This document shows positions 58,039-64,000 of a stretch of 64,000 bases of DNA, piece after piece; the stretch's first letter is position 1, and every line of letters starts with the position of its first letter. This DNA comes from Branchiostoma lanceolatum (Eukaryota > Chordata > Leptocardii > Amphioxiformes > Branchiostomatidae): contig NC_089731.1 in assembly GCF_035083965.1 (NCBI RefSeq), positions 10,328,001 to 10,392,000 of the forward strand. Reading direction: 5' to 3'. The notes under the pieces were generated by a model. It worked only from the letters and a program-made list of their open reading frames with translations, searched no databases and was not told the DNA's origin. Made by a program: the position numbers and the translations under genes.

Positions 58039-61000
58039 AAAGTTGCCAAGCTCTGGGCGTGGGGTGTATGCATATCGGGGTAATTCGCACCTTGACGCGA
58101 CATTGACTTTTCACACCCGTTACACGCATAGTACAATAGAGACTCAGCTCGTCCGCTCTCCTTCTATAGGGCGTATTCAGTCACGTGACCCTCCCCCTAG
58201 CAACGCGCACTGGCGGCCATGTTGGTGCTCACTTGATAGTGGAGCCCTATGGAACTCTCCGTATATATGGCAGATGTTTTCTACGCCATTCACAATTTCC
58301 CTTCGAAACGTTTTGTCTCACAATCATGGTGTTTTGCCTCGTGGTCAGATGTTGGATTGGGACTGATAAAGCACACACTGATCGGGTAACAGTAAGATTG
58401 GTTTGGCGTTTCTCGTGTAGGTGAGGGAACATACGAAGGGACTAACGACTGAAACAAAAGTGGATTTCTGACATACGAACAGCGGATCTAAATAGTTGAA
58501 GTTTGAGAATCAACGTGAGTGTATGGAAACATTTGTTTAAAGTTTGTATCTGATCGAAAAGCAAATTACAGGCCCGTTGTGTAACACAGTGGCGGCACCG
58601 TGTAGTCGTTGCTTGAGATACGTTCGTAAACTGGGGGGTCTTTCAACGTCGAACTTTCCCGATCATAACGTACTCCCTGTCAACAAAATTTTTCATGACT
58701 CAAGACACTGTACTACGTGGTTGCAGGCCTTGGAACAATTGTATGCTGTGAACTGATTTTATGCGTACTCTGTAAACAGTTTAGCGGCCATGTTTGTAGG
58801 CTGCTGGGGAAAACATTTCCTCGCTCGTCGATAATGGGTCATTTCCAGTAGGTGAAATTGGATTTTTGTAGCGAAAAGGATGTGAGGCTGGAGACTCTTT
58901 GCATATAATAAAACAGCGATCAGACGACTTCGCATTCCTTGGAAATTTAGAGACCGTCGGACACCGAGAAACTTCGCTGCAGGGTGAGCACCAACATGGC
59001 CGCCCACGGAGGGCAGGGGTGATGACGTCACGTGAATACGCCCTATATAAAACCTTCTTGCTGTAGGTAAACAACAGTAGCTAATTGAACTATTAGCATA
59101 AAACCTTGTCATGAATTTATCTTCTTTTTTCAAAAGTTTATCCAGTTGCTTGAGTAACTATTTTTGCCGCACGTAAGAATAATTTAGGTGTTAACGTTAA
59201 AACACAGTATTACAACAAGTCTTTTTTTCCCTGTATTCAATAAAACATTAACTAACACTGACTAATATCAACGTTAAAATAATCAGATTATGGATTTAGA
59301 GCCAGGTTTGTATAGCAAGACGGCAGAGACAAGGTTTCCGTACACTGGACACGGGAGTCTCCTGAGTCAAGAGGCAGACTGAGGTGACTACATGTTGCTG
59401 GCTCTGCTCACTTTTCCTCAGCTGAAGTTCTCTTACTAGCTCTCCGCTATTGCTGTCCCCACTGAATTGCCATGCCTTAGAAATCACCCGACGTGCAATC
59501 TTATTAATTACAGCTTGCAAACACAATAATTGTACAACGCATTTCTACACTCAGAGTTTTCACCATTCTTACATGCGCAAATGCCTTTTTATGGCATCTA
59601 GAACGTTGTTGCAATAGAACTGACAGTAGTTTTCGACATATTGTACTATTTTTGGTATGTTGACCATTGCCGAAGGGTAAAAAATGTTTTTTATTTCAAA
59701 ATTTCAAAAATCTGGCGAAAATCAATGTGTACGCTGATGTCATCCATAAAATTTACTTGCTGTGGCCTTACAATCAACATTGTTGCATCATCATTCATGG
59801 TAATTAGTCATAGTCATGGGTATCACAGTGGATATAGCTGGTACATGAAATATGAGTGAATCAGATGGCATGCCGCTCCTGGTATGGACTTTTGATTATT
59901 GACTAAAATCATAAAGATGGCCCTTACTCGCTTAGGCCCAAGAAATGGATATGGCACCATGTGGTGTGGAAAGGACTTTTGACTGCACGATGCGATATGT
60001 TGTTGTCTCTTGAGTCTGAAGCATTTCGTGCAATATCCAGTCTCCACTAGTACAGCTACTTCCTTTGTGAGTTCAGTACCTACTAGTAAGGAATACACAA
60101 TGCAAATATGGCTTTTTAGTCACCTTATTGGTCAGAGTGTACAAATATCATTTCTAATGTTTGAGGCAGTTGTCTAGATTTTGGGAAAAGCTTTTAAACG
60201 TACGTAGATGCTGCAACACAAATCTCAACAGTGGCACCTCTCAATATGCATGTATACCTGATCATGGCGGATTGGTCAGCATATTCAAATTTTATTTCTT
60301 ATGTTTGAGTCAGTTTTCTAGAAAGAATGGGGAAAAAAGCCAAATCTCCATGATGGCACATCTCAATAAGCATGTACATTTTTGTATACCTGATCATGAT
60401 GAGTTTTTTTCCTTGCAGAGTTACGTTTCGAGCAGCTGCAGAAGTGGCGTGAGGACAATGGGCGGCAGCACAGGCCAGGAAGGGAACCCATGACTCCTGG
60501 TATTGTTAAGCGCAGCGGTACCAACGAGGCCAACCTTCCACCCTCAAGGGGAAGCTCTGTGAAGTATGACTCCTTCTGATCAGAAAATTGATAATTCCCC
60601 ACATTACATTAGGGTTACTCAAATTAAGTTTCTGAATTCAGTACAATTGTCAGGAGAGGGTCACTGACTTACACTAGCCAGTATGAATGATAGTTTTGAA
60701 ATTGTATTGTTTTCAAGTGCTCATTTTTGTGCCACTTTTGCAATGCCGTTTTCGTGTATACGTAGATGATTTGTATTTACTGATCACTGAATTGAAAACT
60801 GATTAGAAAGAAAATAAATCATTTCTACTGTTTCAGGAAAACATCTGCTCCCAAGAGGAAGCAAAAGGAGAATAAAGTCCAGGATGACAGGTAAGCAGCC
60901 AGGTGTAACTGTGTTTGATAGTCCTGTTGTCTCCCATCGTCTCATCCTTTGTTGTTCATCTTGCTTTTTCTTGACTAGAATCTGTTGTAGAAACTACCAG

Positions 61001-62806
61001 AATGCTTTGTGATAATTGATATACATAACTTTACTTATAACATGTAGGTGTATTTTCTTTGACAAACAAATAGTTCCACCGGCAAAACATTGATTTCATA
61101 ATATGTTTTTTTGTGTATGTAAATTACAGTTATCTGGAGAAGTTTGAACAGTGACGCTATTCGCTATCTATGATGAAGAAACTATACCCCTTTATTCCAT
61201 GTGCTACAAATGCATACACACATAGGTTTAACATAATGGCATCTCTCTCTGTATTCTCAGCAAAAGACCCCCATGGCGGCCTTCCAGTGCCAGTAAGACA
61301 CTGTTCTCCCAGCCGCTGACACGGTGCCGTAACCTCAACCTCAAACCAAAACTGAGGAAACTCAAGGATTATGTAGAAGAGAATCAACCTGAGATGGCAG
61401 GTGATGTGGGACAAGACATGGGACATGCAGGACAGGACATGGGACAAGCAACAGACAACATCGTAACATTCCCTCATCGCCCGAGTGCCATGGATCTCCC
61501 AGAAACTGCAGGACCTGCCAACACAGCTGTGACACATGAGGAGACTGATCTTGAGAACAGAAGTGACGGTCGGGAGGATGAGAATGACTCGGACATGATG
61601 GGGGCAGCAGCAGCTGCACCAAAGAAAACATCCATGAGGTCAGAAAGAGAGTTAAAATCATCTTTATTGTGTTTAGGTTAGAACAAACATACAATTTATT
61701 ACAAGCACAAGATGAATGATTAAAAACTCCTTGGACAACCCCTTTTCTGATTATATATAGGGCACTCAGGGGATGCAAAGTAAGGAGATATTGTTTATCA
61801 TGTGTCAGCCTGTTTATGCACCAAAACTGCTTTGAACATTTTTTTAAACATATATATCATATGAATGAGACACAAAAGGACATACATGTACTTGCATGTT
61901 GCACTGATTGTCTATTGCAGTTTCGTGTACTATTATAGAAGAAGAACTTTATTGCACGACTATTATAGCAGGTACAAAGTATGGCAACAACAGTAAACAT
62001 AGAACAAGACATGAGTATGGAATAAAACTATTCACTTCAACAAAATTACTATCTTAGGTTTTACATGATTCAAGTTTGGCTAATTTTGAGTATCATTATT
62101 TTTTCTAATAACAAAACAATCTTTTATATATTTGCCTATATAATGCTAATAATTGCAGCTCGAAAACAGTCCCGTCAGTTTTTCCCAGCCAACCATATTT
62201 CTTGCACTGTATGTCACATTGCATTGGCCCCTCAAGTTGAAGGCCAAATATGGATCAGTGGTCAATATCATTGATATCAATCATTTGTTCTTTTTGTTCA
62301 TAGAGACAAATGTTGTGCTCACCAAAATTTTTTTTGTATGGTTTCTTCACAGACAAGAGCTACATGTAGAACAGTCCAGGCTGAAGGAAAAGGGGAAGAC
62401 CCCGTCCCCCCGGTTCAACCATATCCTGACGTTCAGGACCCCGTCTCCAGGGTCTGCTGCTAGGAGGTTCAACAGTATCCTGGCGTTAAGGACCCCGTCT
62501 CCGGATCATGTGCGGCCTTCAGCGCTATTCAACACTCCAAAAAGGAGGTCTACATTCAACAGGTATGTTTGTTAGATCGGATTGGCTTGCTACAAAATGG
62601 ACATTAGCTGAGTTTATAACTATTACTAATCATTAAGCTAGTATAACTATAAGTAATTTGTAATGTATTTTAGTCAAACACTCAGGCGCTCTAGAAGACT
62701 AGCAATGGTGGCTCGTGGTGACGCCGGTCCGACGCTCTGCCTGGAACTGCCGTGCGTCTCCCCTCCATTCGCCAGCCACGATCCCTTAGGTGCCATCTCT
62801 CGCTGA
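54587..62806 (+). CDS. CKAP2/CKAP2L-like mitotic protein (320 aa as read; frame broken near 62790)
   Basis: CKAP2 proteins bind spindle microtubules and centrosomes. Exons: 54587-54629, 60419-60563, 60837-60890, 61261-61638, 62353-62562 and 62674-62806 (TGA), phases joining. The N-terminal LRFEQLQKWREDNGRQHRPG is like the family motif RRKQLEEWQKSKGK. Basic and low-complexity parts follow, then repeated TPSP sites (possible CDK sites) and LRRSRRL, like the VRRSSRI near the human CKAP2L end. The family C-terminus continues in another frame from about 62791 to a stop at 62895-62897 (SLADVSEEEFVLRANRALV, like SLDELLEVEETKCFIFRRNEAL). As written, the frame instead ends at 62806. One base too many or too few near 62785-62792 would explain this. 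Intron 1 (5.8 kb) contains nested transposons. The first exon starts in a YY1-like AACATGGCGG. Confidence 0.75.
55104..58168. mobile_element. TIR DNA element interrupted by a LINE
   Basis: A 23-bp perfect terminal inverted repeat (55104-55126, 58146-58168), beginning TATAGAAGGAGAGCGGACGA. Without the 1.7-kb LINE it would be about 1.36 kb. The minus strand near 56090-56150 encodes FDCEVCENVYKTAGWLEKHK, half of a C2H2-like zinc finger, in a short frame. No transposase core is recognised. It lies in intron 1 of the CKAP2-like gene. Confidence 0.8.
56342..58033 (+). mobile_element. 5'-truncated non-LTR retrotransposon (LINE), young-looking
   Basis: One open frame to 57742 encodes the reverse transcriptase from finger/palm onward: NAGVPQGSILGPLFFLVYIN, the catalytic FADDSSLL, the thumb region, then a Cys-rich tail CNCGCQRETVPHYLLHC. 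A 3' UTR of ~270 bases follows, with AATAAA inside a pure poly(A) run of about 28. It is flanked by the target-site duplication AAAGCAAAGT (56332-56341, 58034-58043). The endonuclease is missing. The clade (CR1/Jockey-like) is not resolved. The intact frame suggests recent insertion. Confidence 0.92.
58169..59043. mobile_element. TIR element, ends GGGCGTATTCA / TGAATACGCCC
   Basis: Flanked by TATA on both sides (58165-58168, 59044-59047). The inverted ends carry the E-box TCACGTGA, and a subterminal inverted repeat includes TGTTGGTGCTCAC (left) and GTGAGCACCAACA (right). No transposase is seen. It directly abuts the element ending at 58168. Confidence 0.8.
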
Positions 62807-64000
62807 CGTGTCAGAGGAGGAGTTTGTCCTTCGAGCCAACAGAGCGTTGGTTCAAGAGCCCCCCATGGCAGACAGTGATGCCAATCGACAAATCTGATGT
62901 ACTCAAACGTCCATAGTGTAGTCTAAGAATAGTTTTTAGAAACAGTGTCTGCATAGTCATTGAAAAAGTTATTGAAAATGGTCATTGAAAATGACAATAA
63001 TACAAGGGGGCAATACAAGACTTACATTTCAACAGTGGAAGTTTGGGCTAACAGGATTCTTGCATTGTTGATTTTAGTCTTTAAAACATGTAGTACTGTA
63101 GGGATCTATCTTTCAAAGGTTGTTGCAGAATGTTTGAGTAACTTGATTTATGTTCAACTATGAACTTGAGAAGTATGAGAAGATTTTATGCGCTCTACAG
63201 ACTATATAATAAAGCGAACGGAAAGCTAATAAGGCTAATATTTTAGAGCACAGAACACAACTAAAGATATTATATAAAGATACATTGTGCATCAAGTCAC
63301 AACAATTAAGACTTTATTACTACATGTTGTATTACATCCCATATGAACTTCTGCAGAAGTTGCTTTGCTTTGTACTGAAAGAAGACAATGTTTTTAAGAC
63401 AGGGAAAGAAAAGGTATGTGTTATCTCTAAGCCAAGCAACTTGGGCATGTACTGCCAACATGTCCCACGTGTCTGCTTGATCCAGATCCAGAGAATCCTC
63501 CTTCCCTCGGTCTGGATCTGCTGTAGGGATAAGGGATTCGCCGGTGCCAGCAGCCATCCATGGGACTATTGTCTGGTGTAGCTGTTGCATTGAGCAGTTT
63601 TACAAAGTACATGCTTCATTGAAGGGACATACAGTTACTGTCTTTAAACTGTTTTTGATGCATGAAGCTAAACATTGGACCAGGGTACTAGTATATGAGA
63701 TGTTATTTTAAACTTATGGCTTAGCCATCAAAATGTGCATGTCATACTGATTTATTTTAGATGATTCATGAATAAAATGTTGTGTGTGTTTGCAGTCAGC
63801 TTTACAAGAAGTCTGTTTCATCTTTACTTCGTCATTGAAAGTTGTTAAAGTTTGTTGTGTTTTGTAGCCACTAAGATTTTGAGTGCAGCTGTGATACTGG
63901 GCAGAAGAGAAGAAGAAGGGAATTTGTCTCCACTTTGAACTATATAACAAGGTATCATTCAATGTTCACACCTAAAGGCTTGCTCGTAACTATATAAATT
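62807..64000. other. 3' region of the CKAP2-like gene and downstream sequence
   Basis: AATAAA at 63208-63213 is the likely poly(A) signal. From 63,300 to the end I find no gene that I can support; short frames on both strands near 63,306-63,612 lack family features. Confidence 0.5.

Overview
This is a eukaryotic nuclear window. Genes are split by many introns with consensus GT..AG junctions, exon phases join exactly, AATAAA signals follow stop codons, and introns are full of DNA transposons, tRNA-derived SINEs, LINE fragments and microsatellites. An intelectin, NOL7 and a CKAP2-type protein point to a deuterostome animal. Gene density and repeat style suggest a lancelet (Branchiostoma-like). 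The species is an inference, because no search could be run.

Positions 1-29,134 form a complete-looking urease locus. The 5' half of a single-chain urease gene (gamma and beta domains; the catalytic alpha domain lies beyond position 1) is on the minus strand. ureG (nickel-delivery GTPase) is on the plus strand, ureF on the minus strand and ureD/ureH on the plus strand. They are arranged as two head-to-head pairs, urease/ureG and ureF/ureD. Between the pairs lie two tandem genes for near-identical ~70-residue hairpin membrane proteins of unknown function. I rebuilt the exon chains: UreG 261 aa, UreF 225 aa and UreD 313 aa, all in frame from start to stop. Together the products would assemble and nickel-load an intracellular urease.

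Positions 29,473-48,446 all lie on the minus strand. They hold NOL7 (nucleolar protein, 254 aa), two tandem paralogous genes for cysteine-free, helical, secreted proteins (239 and 234 aa) that I do not recognise, and a phytanoyl-CoA dioxygenase-family gene (360-378 aa). Each secreted protein is itself an internal duplication of a three-exon module, and the duplicate exons keep nearly the same lengths.

Positions 48,447-64,000 hold a (CA)n microsatellite, a 42-bp minisatellite open on both strands, and an intelectin with an N-terminal coiled coil (minus strand, 5' exon not found). A DNA transposon carrying eight octamer motifs follows. Last is a plus-strand CKAP2-like gene whose first intron contains nested transposons: a TIR element interrupted by a LINE, with a second TIR element abutting it. 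The conserved C-terminus of this gene is shifted by one base in this sequence.

Other notable structures are a triplicated repeat in urease intron 4 with 9-bp minisatellites, a 53-bp perfect-TIR Harbinger-like element, a TA-flanked element carrying repeated GGTGGTCGCC motifs, a 34-bp-stem hairpin in a ureG intron, and a duplicated CRE/CCAAT promoter module.
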